Notes: a model not told the origin generated them from the letters alone. 61,264 nucleotides of DNA from an uncultured Treponema sp. (GCA_946410085.1 CAMJZA010000013.1:1-61264); one strand, 5' to 3'. Counted from the stretch's first letter, positions 40,736-48,832 are shown. Program-made: numbers and translations.

Positions 40736-41495
40736 CTGCGGTAAGCGTGTCCCGGTGCTCTTGGTCGCTGAAGCGGTATGTTATGCGGCCCCCGCCGGCC
40801 TCGTCGATGCTGAGGGCGGTGAGGAAGGCTTCGGCGGCGTTTTGAGTTCCACCCGTAGCCGCAGTGCCAGCCGGGGTGCCGCCGCTTTTGCCGCCGCCCG
40901 GTGCGGTTTTATCCGGGACGTTTCCGCCCGTGGCGCCCTGCGTTCCTTCCATAATGATGGTCGTCATCACCGAAGCGACGCTACGGTCTTTGGGCAGGAG
41001 GGTCATGGTCCAGCTGCTTCCTGCCGGACTGAAGCTGACCTGGAAGTTGTCTTCCAGGGTCGCTCGGTCACCGGAAAAGAGGGCGGAAAGGGTTGCCGCG
41101 ATGCTCTTGAAGGTCTGGTTGCCTGCGCCGTCCATGACGTTCGTGCTGCCGTCGGGGATCCGCTGGATGATTTTGTCCCCGGTGACTGCGAGCAGGGTGC
41201 GGACGGGTCTGAGCGTGTTCCAGGCAATGCCCTCGCCGCAGATGACGAAGCTGCCGCTCGAACGCAGGTCCCGCGGCAGGGAGGCAATGCGCCGCTGCAT
41301 GACGAATGTGCCGGCGGTGACCGGGTGTTCCGTCAGCGAGCGGCAGACGGAATCGAGGGTGGCTTCCTGTGTTCCGGTTGCCCCCTGGGGCAGGGCCGGC
41401 AGGGGCCGCACGGCGGACGAGACAAGGAGGAGGGCGAGGGCTGCCGGCAGGAGAAGTCCGCCTGTCCGGGTTCCGCTTCGGTGTATCTGTTTCAT
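40707..41495 (-). CDS. apeL: LolA-like outer-membrane lipoprotein carrier, ApeL-like
   Basis: A 262-residue secreted protein with signal peptide (LLLPAALALLLVSSAVRPLPA). The LolA-type half-barrel starts LDSVCRSLTEHPVTAGTFVMQRRIASLPRDLRSSGSFVICGEGIAW, followed by TLLAVTGDKIIQRIPDG and FSPAGSSWTMTLLPKDRSVASVMTTIIMEG. In aryl polyene clusters the LolA-like protein is thought to carry the lipid across the periplasm after MMPL export. A Gly/Thr/Ala-rich insert at 180-215 is unusual. It overlaps the thioesterase gene by 4 bases and the MMPL gene by 29. Confidence 0.85.
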   Translation of the reverse strand: MKQIHRSGTRTGGLLLPAALALLLVSSAVRPLPALPQGATGTQEATLDSVCRSLTEHPVTAGTFVMQRRIASLPRDLRSSGSFVICGEGIAWNTLRPVRTLLAVTGDKIIQRIPDGSTNVMDGAGNQTFKSIAATLSALFSGDRATLEDNFQVSFSPAGSSWTMTLLPKDRSVASVMTTIIMEGTQGATGGNVPDKTAPGGGKSGGTPAGTAATGGTQNAAEAFLTALSIDEAGGGRITYRFSDQEHRDTLTADEKAYFTAD

Positions 41496-42016
41496 GCGTC
41501 TGCCTCCCGTGTCGTCCCGTGCTCCTGTCCGGGCCGGGATTCTACCTCTTCCTTCCGGCTCTGCTGACGCTGGTTCTGGCTTTGAAGCCGGAGCTGCTGC
41601 AGGCGGGCTTCCACCTTGTCCTGGAACTCCCGGGGCGTGCTGAAGCAGCTTTCGCCGGTCTTCAGGTCGACGGCCATCTGCGTGCTTTCTGCCTTTGTCG
41701 TGAGCTCGCCGCTTTCGGCATTGTAGAACTCGAAGCGGATCTTGATGCAGGTTTCATATTCGGCAAGCTGTGCGACGGCCCGCACGTGCTCGCCGAAGTG
41801 GAGGGAGCGGACATACTTGATGCGGATGTCCACAATCGGAAAGCTGTAGCCGGAGGCTGCCATCACAAGGTAGCCGTATCCTATTTTGTCCAGCAGGGCA
41901 CAGCGGGCCTTTTCCATATATTTCACGTAGTTTCCGTGCCAGACAATCAGCATGGAATCCACGTCGTAGAATTCAACGGGGAACTCGATTTCCTCACGGA
42001 TGACCGTGCCGTTCAT
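41492..42016 (-). CDS. apeK: 4-hydroxybenzoyl-CoA-type thioesterase, ApeK-like
   Basis: A 174-residue hotdog thioesterase: EIEFPVEFYDVDSMLIVWHGNYVKYMEKARCALLD contains the catalytic Asp and the HGNY..Y.E.AR motif of the 4HBT/YbgC family, followed by IVDIRIKYVRSLHFGEHV. It should release acyl chains from ACP or CoA. In aryl polyene clusters this is ApeK. The C-terminal 40 residues are a polar, Gln/Arg-rich tail (LQQLRLQSQNQRQQSRKEE) that the family normally lacks. The gap to the acyltransferase gene is 56 bases, so it is still within the operon. Confidence 0.87.
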   Translation of the reverse strand: MNGTVIREEIEFPVEFYDVDSMLIVWHGNYVKYMEKARCALLDKIGYGYLVMAASGYSFPIVDIRIKYVRSLHFGEHVRAVAQLAEYETCIKIRFEFYNAESGELTTKAESTQMAVDLKTGESCFSTPREFQDKVEARLQQLRLQSQNQRQQSRKEEVESRPGQEHGTTREADA

Positions 42017-42072
42017 GTATAGATCCTCCCGGGCCGGCGGTGTCTGCGGCCCTTCTTTCTGCCGCGGCGTTT

Positions 42073-43296
42073 TCAGGGCGTCTGCGGCGGCAAAGCTGCC
42101 GGGGATGCCTGCATCTGCTCCTGCGGTGCTTTTGCACCGGCCCCTCCTTCGGGAAACCGCCAGAAATTAAAAAAGTTATACCATTGGAAGGGGTAGGCCG
42201 TGCAGTAGCGCTCCAGCAGGCGGGCAAACTGGCCGCAGAGTTCGTGGGCGCGCTCCCTGCGTTCCTGCCGGGGGCAGTCAAAGCTGACGCCGGATTTCGT
42301 GACGAACATATTGTATTTCGGGGCAAAGAAGCTGCCCGCTTCCCGAAGCGAAAAGACAAAGTAGACGGGGACCCTGAGCAGGCCGGCGAGCAGGAAGCTT
42401 CCGGCGGGGAAGGGGGCCTGCCTTCCCAGAAAGGAAACGCTCAGGCAGCGGGCCGGGGCGCCGGCGGAAGTCCGGTCTCCGGCGAGGACAACGAGGCCGC
42501 CCTGCGCGAGGCTGTCCTGCATCTTTTCAAGGCTGTCCATACCTATATTGTCAGCATCGATGATGTCGAGCGTAAAGCGGCCGTTGAGCGAGCCGAGCGT
42601 CCGGTTAAAGTGGGAAGTCGTGTGCAGGTTCATGACGACCGTAACGGGAATCCGGCGGTCAACGCCGGTTTCGCCCTTCGTGGCGAGGCAGCGCAGGAAC
42701 TCCATGTTGCCCAGGTGGGAGGTTATCAGCATGGCGCCCCGGCCCGCTGCCAGCTGCGCCTTGAGTGCGGCCGCATCGTCATCGTGGAAGATTACTTCGT
42801 CCAGTCCTGCCTTGCCGCTCCAGGCGTAGACCTTCTGCATGAGGTCGTAGGAGAAGGAGGCGATCTGCCGGTAAGCGGACGGCCTGCGGAGGGGCAGGGC
42901 TCCGGGGGATGTGCGGGGGGCAGGGGCGCCTTCCGGGGCGATGTCCGGGCCAGAGGCCGTAGTTGCAGGAGTTGCAGGAGTTGCAGGAGTTGCAGGAGTT
43001 GCAGGAGTTGCAGGAGTTGCGGCGGCGGGCGCGGCGGGGCTGCCACGGCCGTTGGCCCGGCAGAAGGCGATGAGCTGCTTTTGGTAGCGGACAGCCTCCT
43101 GCCGTGCCTTGCGGACGAAAAGATAATAGAAGAAACTGACGGGGATGACCATGCAGGCGAGCAGGGGAAAGGGGAGGCAGTGCACGAGGGCGATGAGGAA
43201 TTGCATGGGCCGGTCGCTCGAGGCGGCCTCTTTCTGCGCCGACCAGTGGCCTGCGTCTGCCTTACCGGATGCGTCCTGCCGACGGGTTGCGCTCAT
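42073..43296 (-). CDS. LpxL/HtrB-like acyltransferase
   Basis: A 407-residue membrane-associated acyltransferase of the lipid A biosynthesis (LPLAT) superfamily. An N-terminal hydrophobic helix (FLIALVHCLPFPLLACMVIPVSFFYYL) is followed by a Pro/Ala/Thr linker built from 9-bp repeats (42958-43020), then LITSHLGNMEFLRCLAT (H-x-G-N catalytic region) and VLAGDRTSAGAPARCLSVSFLGR. In E. coli-type clusters ApeJ fuses a glycosyltransferase and an LPLAT domain; here they are two genes overlapping by four bases. It would attach the polyene acyl chain to its lipid anchor. The start at 43296 is set by that overlap. Confidence 0.83.
   Translation of the reverse strand: MSATRRQDASGKADAGHWSAQKEAASSDRPMQFLIALVHCLPFPLLACMVIPVSFFYYLFVRKARQEAVRYQKQLIAFCRANGRGSPAAPAAATPATPATPATPATPATPATTASGPDIAPEGAPAPRTSPGALPLRRPSAYRQIASFSYDLMQKVYAWSGKAGLDEVIFHDDDAAALKAQLAAGRGAMLITSHLGNMEFLRCLATKGETGVDRRIPVTVVMNLHTTSHFNRTLGSLNGRFTLDIIDADNIGMDSLEKMQDSLAQGGLVVLAGDRTSAGAPARCLSVSFLGRQAPFPAGSFLLAGLLRVPVYFVFSLREAGSFFAPKYNMFVTKSGVSFDCPRQERRERAHELCGQFARLLERYCTAYPFQWYNFFNFWRFPEGGAGAKAPQEQMQASPAALPPQTP
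42958..43020. repeat. In-frame 9-bp repeat in the acyltransferase gene
   Basis: About six and a half copies of GTTGCAGGA, read on the minus strand as repeating Ala-Thr-Pro. The number can change by slippage without breaking the frame, so linker length may vary between strains. Confidence 0.9.
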
Positions 43297-44135
43297 GCCC
43301 CTCCCTCCCGGCCTGCAGCGCCGCTGTCCGTCCCGCCCGGGTTGAGGCCTGCCGTTCTGGTCCGGCTGTCTTCTCTGCTGTGCCGGCACTGTCTGAACAG
43401 GCGTGCCAAAAGCCGTGTCAGAAGGAGGGGGAGGCGCAGGAGCATGCCGGCGCAGAGGCGGGTGTAGGTGAGCGAAATGCCGATGTTGTCCCGGACCATG
43501 CGGAAGTTTGAGATGCCGTCCGCCGGGTAGCTGACGCGGACGTCTTTGTTGACGAGCGGCAGGCCCTGCCAGAGCAGGCGCACGAGCACATCCGTGTCAA
43601 AGCCCATCCGGGGGCTGATGTACACATGGCGGTCCAGCAGGCGCAGGTAGGGGGCGAGCGGGTAGATCCTGAATCCGCACAGGACGTCCCGGATGTCCGT
43701 GTTCCAGCTGACGATGCGGGCCCAGGCGTTCGAAAACTCCCGTCCCCTGCGGCGCGCGGCCGGGGCGCTTTCGTCAAAGCGGGGGCAGCCGCAGATGACG
43801 GCGTCGGGATGTTCCTCCGAGGCGGCAAGGAATGCTGCGCAGGCTCCCGTGTCGTGCTGGCCGTCTGCGTCGACCTGAAAGATGTGGGTGAGCCCCAGTT
43901 CCTGTGCTTTCCGCGCCCCGTCGCTGAATGCCCGCCCCTTGCCCCCGTTCTTTGCCCGGTACACGGTATGGACGAGGGGGGACAGCTGTCCGGCTGCCTG
44001 TATGTAGGCTCTATCCTTTTCGTTGTTGCCGTCATCGACGACGATGACCGGCAGGCCCAGGGGGAGGAGCTGCCGGATGACCGGTCCGAGGGTGCTGCCG
44101 TGCCGGTAGACGGGGATGATGAAGCCGCAGCTCAT
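43293..44135 (-). CDS. Family 2 glycosyltransferase (ApeJ glycosyltransferase half)
   Basis: A 280-residue GT2: MSCGFIIPVYRHGSTLGPVI, nucleotide-binding VIVVDDGNNEKDRAYI, the metal motif FQVDADGQHDTGA (DxD-like), and DIRDVLCGFRIYPL. It resembles the dolichol-phosphate-mannose-synthase-like enzymes in aryl polyene clusters, which would build a glycosyl head group. The C-terminus is basic, amphipathic (LLRLPLLLTRLLARLFRQCR) and likely touches the membrane. The start overlaps the dehydratase stop by four bases, and the end overlaps the acyltransferase start. Confidence 0.86.
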   Translation of the reverse strand: MSCGFIIPVYRHGSTLGPVIRQLLPLGLPVIVVDDGNNEKDRAYIQAAGQLSPLVHTVYRAKNGGKGRAFSDGARKAQELGLTHIFQVDADGQHDTGACAAFLAASEEHPDAVICGCPRFDESAPAARRRGREFSNAWARIVSWNTDIRDVLCGFRIYPLAPYLRLLDRHVYISPRMGFDTDVLVRLLWQGLPLVNKDVRVSYPADGISNFRMVRDNIGISLTYTRLCAGMLLRLPLLLTRLLARLFRQCRHSREDSRTRTAGLNPGGTDSGAAGREGGA

Positions 44136-44608
44136 GGGACGTCTCCCGGCCCGCCGTCTGCCTGTGTGCGTGCGTCCTGCTGCGTACCCGCGTCGTGCTG
44201 CCCGCCGTTTTCCGGGCCGTCCGCATCGTGTTGCCCGTCTGTGTCCTGCAGGACGACGGAAAAGGTCCCGGACGAGAGGAGCCGTGTGCCGGGCCCGGCA
44301 TCTGCAAGCTCAAAGCTGAGGCTGCTTTTCTCCCGGTCCAGGCGCATGGTCAGGCGGACCCGGCTGCCGGGATAGACGGGCGAGGAGAATTTGACCCGGC
44401 GGATGCGGGGGATATAGTGCGAAATCCCGAAATAGCGGCGGGCAAAGCGGCTGATGATGTCAAACTGGGCGACCGCCGGCAGCAGCTTGAAGTCGGGAAA
44501 GTGCCCGTCAAAATAGTCGCTGTCTGCCGGGACGCTGAACAGCAGTTCCACGAGGCCGGCTTCCTGCCGGACAAGCTGCCCGTCCCCGATGCCGTGGGCG
44601 TTCCGCAT
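44132..44608 (-). CDS. apeI: Hotdog-fold 3-hydroxyacyl-ACP dehydratase, ApeI-like
   Basis: A 158-residue dehydratase of the FabA/FabZ-like family. The core is YFDGHFPDFKLLPAVAQFDIISRFARRYFGIS (His in GHFP, helix with active-site acid), then RRVKFSSPVYPGSRVRLTMRLDREKSSLSFEL. This matches ApeI of aryl polyene operons, which works with ApeP to dehydrate 3-hydroxyacyl intermediates and set the polyene double bonds. The ATG at 44608 overlaps the ligase stop by one base (TGATG). The tail is Asp/Gln/His-rich with short repeats (GGQHDAGTQQDART). Confidence 0.85.
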   Translation of the reverse strand: MRNAHGIGDGQLVRQEAGLVELLFSVPADSDYFDGHFPDFKLLPAVAQFDIISRFARRYFGISHYIPRIRRVKFSSPVYPGSRVRLTMRLDREKSSLSFELADAGPGTRLLSSGTFSVVLQDTDGQHDADGPENGGQHDAGTQQDARTQADGGPGDVP

Positions 44609-46692
44609 CAGCCTGCCGCTCCGCTGTCCGGGGCTGATGCGGCTGTACCCGTCCCGTTTGTGGCCCCAGCCGCAGCTCCGGCCGGTGCTGCAGGACCCGC
44701 CGCTCCGCTGTCCTGCGCAAAAAGGGCGGCAATATCCTCCCGCCGCTTCTTGCCCTGGACGTCCGTCGGCAGCGAGTCCGGGAAGCGCCACTTCTTGGGA
44801 ATCGTGACGTTCTCAAAGAACTGCATCAGGTAATTATGGAAGAACTTGTTCAGTATAAGCTTGGGCTGGTTGCCGAAGCACTCCCGGCCCTGCGCGTTCA
44901 GCACGACCGCCGCCGCCAGGTACTGCCGCCGGTCTTCCATCGCAATCACCTTCACGTCGGCAACGAGGCCGGATGCGAGCAGGCGGTTTTCCACCTCCGT
45001 CAGGCTGATCCGCTTTTCTTCTATCTTAACGATGGAATCCGAGCGGCCTTTCAGAATAAAGCTGCCGTCGTCAAGGATGTCAACGAGGTCGTTCGTCGCA
45101 AAACCCGCCGGATCCTTGATGTAGGGCGAGACGATGACCAGGCAGCCCGCATCGTTCTTCCATATCTTCGCATTGTCAAAGGGCGTCCAGTTGAGCCCGT
45201 TCCTGGACTGGCGCCAGGCAATGCCGCTCGTTTCGGTGGAACCGTAGACTTCGACCGGCCAGAAGCCGAACAGTTCGTCCGTCTGCCGGGCGGTTTCCGG
45301 CGTCAGGACGCCCCCGCTCGTGAAGATGAAGCAGCCGTGCAGGGGCAGGGCGGTCTCGCTTTCTACCGTGCGCTTGAGGAAGGCAGGCGTCGCAATGATC
45401 ATGTACTGTTCGTCGGAAAGAGTCTGAAACTCCGCCGGGAACTCGATGCGCGTGCGGCGGAAGGGCACGCCGAGCGTAAAGGGAAGGGAAATGCCGAAGA
45501 GGAAGCCGTAGATGTGGTGCTGGCTGACCGTCGTGACCAGCTTGCGCGTACGGAACTCCTGTCCCCACTTGGAGATGATGAAGGCATTGTCCGTCTCAAA
45601 CTCCTTCATCCGCTGGGCAACGGCCTTGGGCTGGCCGGTACTCCCTGAAGTATACATCAGGATATCGGTATCCTCTGCCGCAAAGGCGGGTGCCGTGCGG
45701 AATTCCCCTTCCGCCGGTTCGGCCTGTTCCGCTAGCAGCTTCGGGATGAACAGGGGCGAGCTGGAAGCCGGGGCGGTCTCCTGATCGGTCAGGAAGCCGG
45801 TGCCGGGGGCCTTGATTTCCCGCAGGAAGCCTTCCGAGATGTTCTGGGTGAGCTTGACCGTCCTGCGGCACTGGAGGAGGGCGACGAAAGTGACGAGGAA
45901 GTACCAGTAGTCCTCGCAGTGTACGAGCCATTCCTGCGCCCCCTCCCGTTCAATCAGCTTCCGCATCTTTGCCGTGTCGATGAGGAAGTCCCGCCAGGTC
46001 TTATAGCGGCCCGCGGACCAGTTCCCCTCGAAGCAGAGGATGTGGCTGTCGGGCCGGGAGTCTGCGGTGAAGGTCGAAATCGTGTGTTCCATTGTCTGTA
46101 CCCCTGCGTTCCCTTTTATCTTTCTGTCTACTATTTTACGGATTATGTATTCGATGGTAAAGAGCAGGCCCATGAGCAGGTAGGAAATGCCCCCGTTGTA
46201 CACGGACCAGACCCGCTCCGAGCAGCAGAAGGCCGTATATGCCGCCACGCTGCCGTTCGCAATGAAGAAGAGGCACCAGACGATGCAGACCCTGCGGCAG
46301 TAGCCTTCTACCTGTGCCCGCCAGGGGGCTTCGGGAAGGCTCCGGTCGGCGAGGCAGGCGAAGCGGAAGATGACCGTCGGCGGAAAGAGGAGGCTTGCGC
46401 CGAAGACGGCGAGCATTGCGGCGCTGACGGCGAGCGGATAGAGCTTGAGGAAGAGGAGGCGGTTACTGAAAAAGCAGGCGAGCCCGAGCGCAAGGAAGAG
46501 GCTTGCGGACAGGAGGGGCTTCCAGTCTTTCCGGCCGCCCTTTCCCAGCGTCAGGAAGAGGGCGCCCGCCAGCACGATGACGCAGAGGGACAGAACCCGC
46601 ACCGGCAGCCTGAGGATGACGAGCAGGGTAAAAATGAGGAGGGGGTACAGGACGGAAAGGAGCGCGAAAAGGATCTTAGTCCGCTTTTTCAC
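44608..46692 (-). CDS. apeH: ApeG-ApeH fusion: membrane domain plus aryl/acyl-ACP ligase
   Basis: A 694-residue protein. The first about 190 residues are hydrophobic (MKKRTKILFALLSVLYPLLIF; VRVLSLCVIVLAGALFLTLGK; LLSASLFLALGLACFF; CLFFIANGSVAAYTAFCCSERVW), matching the COG4648-type membrane protein ApeG. The rest is an AMP-forming ligase: MYTSGSTGQPKAVAQRM (ATP loop, about 345-360), VYGSTETSGIAWRQ, ILKGRSDSIVKIEEKRISLTEVE (hinge). ApeH loads the aromatic starter, 4-hydroxybenzoate in characterised systems, on ACP. In described clusters these are separate neighbouring genes. A Gly/Ala-rich tail ends the protein. Confidence 0.88.
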   Translation of the reverse strand: MKKRTKILFALLSVLYPLLIFTLLVILRLPVRVLSLCVIVLAGALFLTLGKGGRKDWKPLLSASLFLALGLACFFSNRLLFLKLYPLAVSAAMLAVFGASLLFPPTVIFRFACLADRSLPEAPWRAQVEGYCRRVCIVWCLFFIANGSVAAYTAFCCSERVWSVYNGGISYLLMGLLFTIEYIIRKIVDRKIKGNAGVQTMEHTISTFTADSRPDSHILCFEGNWSAGRYKTWRDFLIDTAKMRKLIEREGAQEWLVHCEDYWYFLVTFVALLQCRRTVKLTQNISEGFLREIKAPGTGFLTDQETAPASSSPLFIPKLLAEQAEPAEGEFRTAPAFAAEDTDILMYTSGSTGQPKAVAQRMKEFETDNAFIISKWGQEFRTRKLVTTVSQHHIYGFLFGISLPFTLGVPFRRTRIEFPAEFQTLSDEQYMIIATPAFLKRTVESETALPLHGCFIFTSGGVLTPETARQTDELFGFWPVEVYGSTETSGIAWRQSRNGLNWTPFDNAKIWKNDAGCLVIVSPYIKDPAGFATNDLVDILDDGSFILKGRSDSIVKIEEKRISLTEVENRLLASGLVADVKVIAMEDRRQYLAAAVVLNAQGRECFGNQPKLILNKFFHNYLMQFFENVTIPKKWRFPDSLPTDVQGKKRREDIAALFAQDSGAAGPAAPAGAAAGATNGTGTAASAPDSGAAG

Positions 46693-46937
46693 AAATTCTG
46701 GACATAGGGGAAGAGTGCATCCGTGACATCCTGCACGGTCTGCACCGTCTTGAAGTCGTCGGGATTCACCTTTCCCGGGATGAATTCCTTTACCTTGCCG
46801 ATTATGTCGATGAAATCGATGGAATCCAGGTCCAGGTCGTCCGCAAGCAGGGCGTCGGGCCTGATCTTTTCCGGGGGGATTTCAAACTCGCCGGTGAGGA
46901 TGTCCTGAATCTTTGCGGAAAGCGCGTCTTTCGTCAT
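46689..46937 (-). CDS. apeF: Acyl carrier protein, ApeF-like
   Basis: An 82-residue ACP with the 4'-phosphopantetheine attachment serine in DLDLDSIDFIDIIGKVKEF (Ser about 38). It carries the growing polyene chain as a thioester. The four-helix length and the acidic helix II are normal for a type II ACP. It overlaps the upstream ACP by four bases and the ligase by four. Two ACPs in tandem are typical of aryl polyene clusters (ApeE and ApeF). Confidence 0.93.
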   Translation of the reverse strand: MTKDALSAKIQDILTGEFEIPPEKIRPDALLADDLDLDSIDFIDIIGKVKEFIPGKVNPDDFKTVQTVQDVTDALFPYVQNL

Positions 46938-47212
46938 CGGGCGGCCTCCTGTGCCTGTTCCCGGCTGATGTAGGCGGCGAGTGCATCCACGGAGGCAAAA
47001 TGCGACCGGTTCTCTTCATTTTCCGAGGAGAACTTGACGCCGAAGTGCTTCTTGAGCGCGACGCCCAGTTCCAGCGCATCTATAGAATCAAGTCCGAGCC
47101 CGTCGCCGAACAGGGGCTCGCTGTCAACGATATCCTCCGGCTTGATGTCCTCAAGTTCCAGGGCGGAGATGATGACTTCCTTTATCTCACGTTTCAAAGA
47201 TTCCAGTTCCAT
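46934..47212 (-). CDS. apeE: Acyl carrier protein, ApeE-like; first gene of the operon
   Basis: A 92-residue ACP: LKREIKEVIISALELEDIKPEDI, then attachment serine in GDGLGLDSIDALELGVALKKHFG (Ser about 43). In characterised systems one ACP takes the aryl starter and the other the extender. It begins the long minus-strand operon; on that strand a possible promoter (TTGTCT ... TAGCAT) ends about 11 bases before the ATG, with AGGGGA as a weak ribosome site. The upstream region (47213-47565) has no other gene. Confidence 0.93.
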   Translation of the reverse strand: MELESLKREIKEVIISALELEDIKPEDIVDSEPLFGDGLGLDSIDALELGVALKKHFGVKFSSENEENRSHFASVDALAAYISREQAQEAAR

Positions 47213-47565
47213 AGCTGTCCCCTATGCTATAGCAAATCGCCCAAAGAGACAAGGGGCACCGCCCGCAACGACAGCAGCCCGCCGTGTGAGCGGCGTGCCT
47301 GTGCCCTGCTTTCGGCATACAGAAGGGGAAAGCCTTCCCCTCGCTCCCAAGCCAAGCCGCTCCGCTTTGTTGGCTTGTCCGCTACCCCTTCTGCGGGCTC
47401 AGACGCCGCCCGCAACGCCCGCTCAGCCGTCTGCCTGCCGTTGCAGGCGGGTTGACGTTCAGAAAAAGGAGTTCATTGAGAACAACGTAAAGGTTCATAA
47501 GGACGCTGGAGTAATATGCTTTTCGTGTCAAAACATGATATAATAGACTTTGGAGGTGCATGAGA
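47213..47565. other. Intergenic region with a dispersed repeat
   Basis: Between the aryl polyene operon and the next toxin-antitoxin remnant. It holds an inverted repeat (CAAGCCAA / TTGGCTTG, 47350-47377), the 32-base repeat copy (47382-47413) and a -10 TATAAT (47539-47544) for the following gene. No gene is recognised. Confidence 0.5.
47382..47413. repeat. 32-base dispersed repeat, copy 1
   Basis: Matches 48233-48264 at 27 of 32 bases (core TGCGGGCTCA...CGC.GCCCGC). The two copies flank the PIN toxin-antitoxin remnant as direct repeats. Confidence 0.65.
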
Positions 47566-47796
47566 ATGCTTGCTGTTAATGGATATTATGAAAACGGTGT
47601 GTGTGTGCCTGTTGAAGCGCTTGTACTGCGCGAGAAGCAGCGGGTGATTATAACGGTGCTGGATGATTATGCCCCCAATCCTGCGGATGTAGCGTTGGGA
47701 AAGCAGCAGAGAGCTGATGTGCTGAAATCACTGAGTGGAATCCTGCCATCAACAATAAGCGACGATGAGGTCAAGGCGTGCAGGGTGACAAAATGA
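47566..47796 (+). CDS. AF2212/DUF104-like antitoxin
   Basis: A 76-residue protein starting MLAVNGYYENGVCVPVEALVLREKQRVIITVLDDY. This is the short beta-barrel of the DUF104/AF2212-type antitoxins, where Y-x-x-G-x-F/V-x-P is the hallmark. The C-terminal part (RADVLKSLSGILPSTISDDEVKACRV) would bind the toxin. ATG 47566 is preferred over 47560 because GGAGG (47552-47556) sits nine bases upstream of it. A PIN toxin frame follows with the overlap ATGA, but that frame is broken. Confidence 0.75.
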   Translation: MLAVNGYYENGVCVPVEALVLREKQRVIITVLDDYAPNPADVALGKQQRADVLKSLSGILPSTISDDEVKACRVTK

Positions 47797-48218
47797 AGGC
47801 CGTATTTGATACAAATATCATCGTTGATTTGCTTGCTGTCTGACAGCCGTTTTATGGCGCAGCTTTTTCCGCACTGGCGGCTTGCGATGGCGTTTATACA
47901 ACGAGCTGCATTACCTCGAACACTGTTACTGACATTGCGTATATTCTACATCGCTACGGGCAGTCAAAGGAACAAATAAAAGATTCACTGGCAAAGCTTT
48001 TTTCTGTTGTTGAGATTTTTGCAGTTGATTCTTCCGATTGTAAGCGAGCTTTGGCGTCATCAATAGGTGATTTTGAAGATGCTGTACTGGCTGAATGTGC
48101 CCTTCGCAACGGGGCAGATTACATCATAACACGGAATCAGAAAGATTATGCATCATCGATAGTTCCTGTGATGTCTCCGATAGATTTTGCTGATTTTTTG
48201 ACACAGAAGAAAGACTGA
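47793..48218 (+). pseudogene. PIN-domain toxin interrupted by one in-frame UGA
   Basis: A 142-codon frame starting MKAVFDTNIIVDLLAV, then TGA at codon 17 (47841-47843), then QPFYGAAFSALAACDGVYTTSCIT ... SIGDFEDAVLAECALRNGADYIITRNQKDY. PIN acidic residues are all present in the rest of the frame (D6; the E/D of FEDAVLAE; the D of GADYIITRN). Except for the stop codon it is a normal VapC-like toxin of normal length, so the nonsense change is recent, or is read through. The start overlaps the antitoxin stop (ATGA). If UGA is not decoded, only 16 residues are made. Confidence 0.85.
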
Positions 48219-48232
48219 TGCACTGAAGTCCC

Positions 48233-48264
48233 TTACCCCTCTTGCGGGCTCAAACGCTGCCCGC
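48233..48264. repeat. 32-base dispersed repeat, copy 2
   Basis: Second copy of the repeat at 47382-47413, in the same orientation, 15 bases after the PIN frame ends. Confidence 0.65.
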
Positions 48265-48300
48265 CCGCTTCCGGCACCCCCGTTTCGTTTCGGAGACAAA

Positions 48301-48415
48301 AAACCGCTTAGTTTCGAAATCAAAACCTGCTTAGTTTTGAAATCAAAACCTGCTTAGTTTTAAAGGCAAAATCTGCTGGGTTTCAAAAGCAAAACCTGCC
48401 GGGTTTTGGAAACGG
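48301..48415. repeat. Tandem array of five 23-bp units
   Basis: Units begin at 48301, 48324, 48347, 48370 and 48393. Pattern: AA(A/C)C(C/T)GC(T/C)(T/G)(A/G)GTTT, then an A-rich end. A partial unit precedes 48301. The units diverge progressively. There are no spacers. It lies just before the defence island. Confidence 0.8.
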
Positions 48416-48661
48416 AGGCTGACGGGAGCTCAAGGCGAAGCAATTCCGGTCCGCCTGCCCGTGATGCACGTTAGGTGCGCGGATGGGGCGTACCGTCCTT
48501 CCTCACCCCGCACGTGTGGGCATTCATGACGCTACGGAAAGACCGTTTCTTACGGACCGACTACGGAAGGGGCGAAGCTATGGTCGGCAGGAAACGGCTC
48601 GGGAACGTTCGGAGCCACCCCCGACGCAGATGACGCGAGGTTGAAAATATAAAAAAACGGT
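48416..48661. other. Boundary stretch, no gene recognised
   Basis: GC-rich with short inverted motifs (for example ACGGAAAGACCGT near 48533). It changes abruptly to AT-rich DNA at about 48645, where the island begins. Confidence 0.4.
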
Positions 48662-48829
48662 ATGTTTTGGGCAATTGTATGCTATACTAAAGAGATTCAG
48701 AGTCAACTTGAAAAAGCAAGGCATTTTGAGCATATTCCCAATTTGTTAAATTTGCTGATGGGAGATTGGTATTAAAAGGGAGACGGCGCAGAAGCGAAGG
48801 TGAACTTTATGTTCGTGGAGAAGGATTGA
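48662..48829 (+). pseudogene. Possible coding relic with one in-frame stop
   Basis: One frame reads EIQSQLEKARHFEHIPNLLNLLMGDWY, then TAA (48773-48775), then KGDGAEAKVNFMFVEKD and TGA. Both halves look protein-like and are in the same frame, suggesting the end of an older gene. Alternatively the TATACT near 48683 is the island promoter and this is leader DNA. I recognise no family. Confidence 0.25.
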
Positions 48830-48832
48830 GAC

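Noticed and set aside
47841-47843. UGA as a selenocysteine codon in the PIN toxin
   Set aside because: No SECIS-like hairpin directly follows, PIN domains have no known Sec position here, and a simple nonsense mutation is sufficient.
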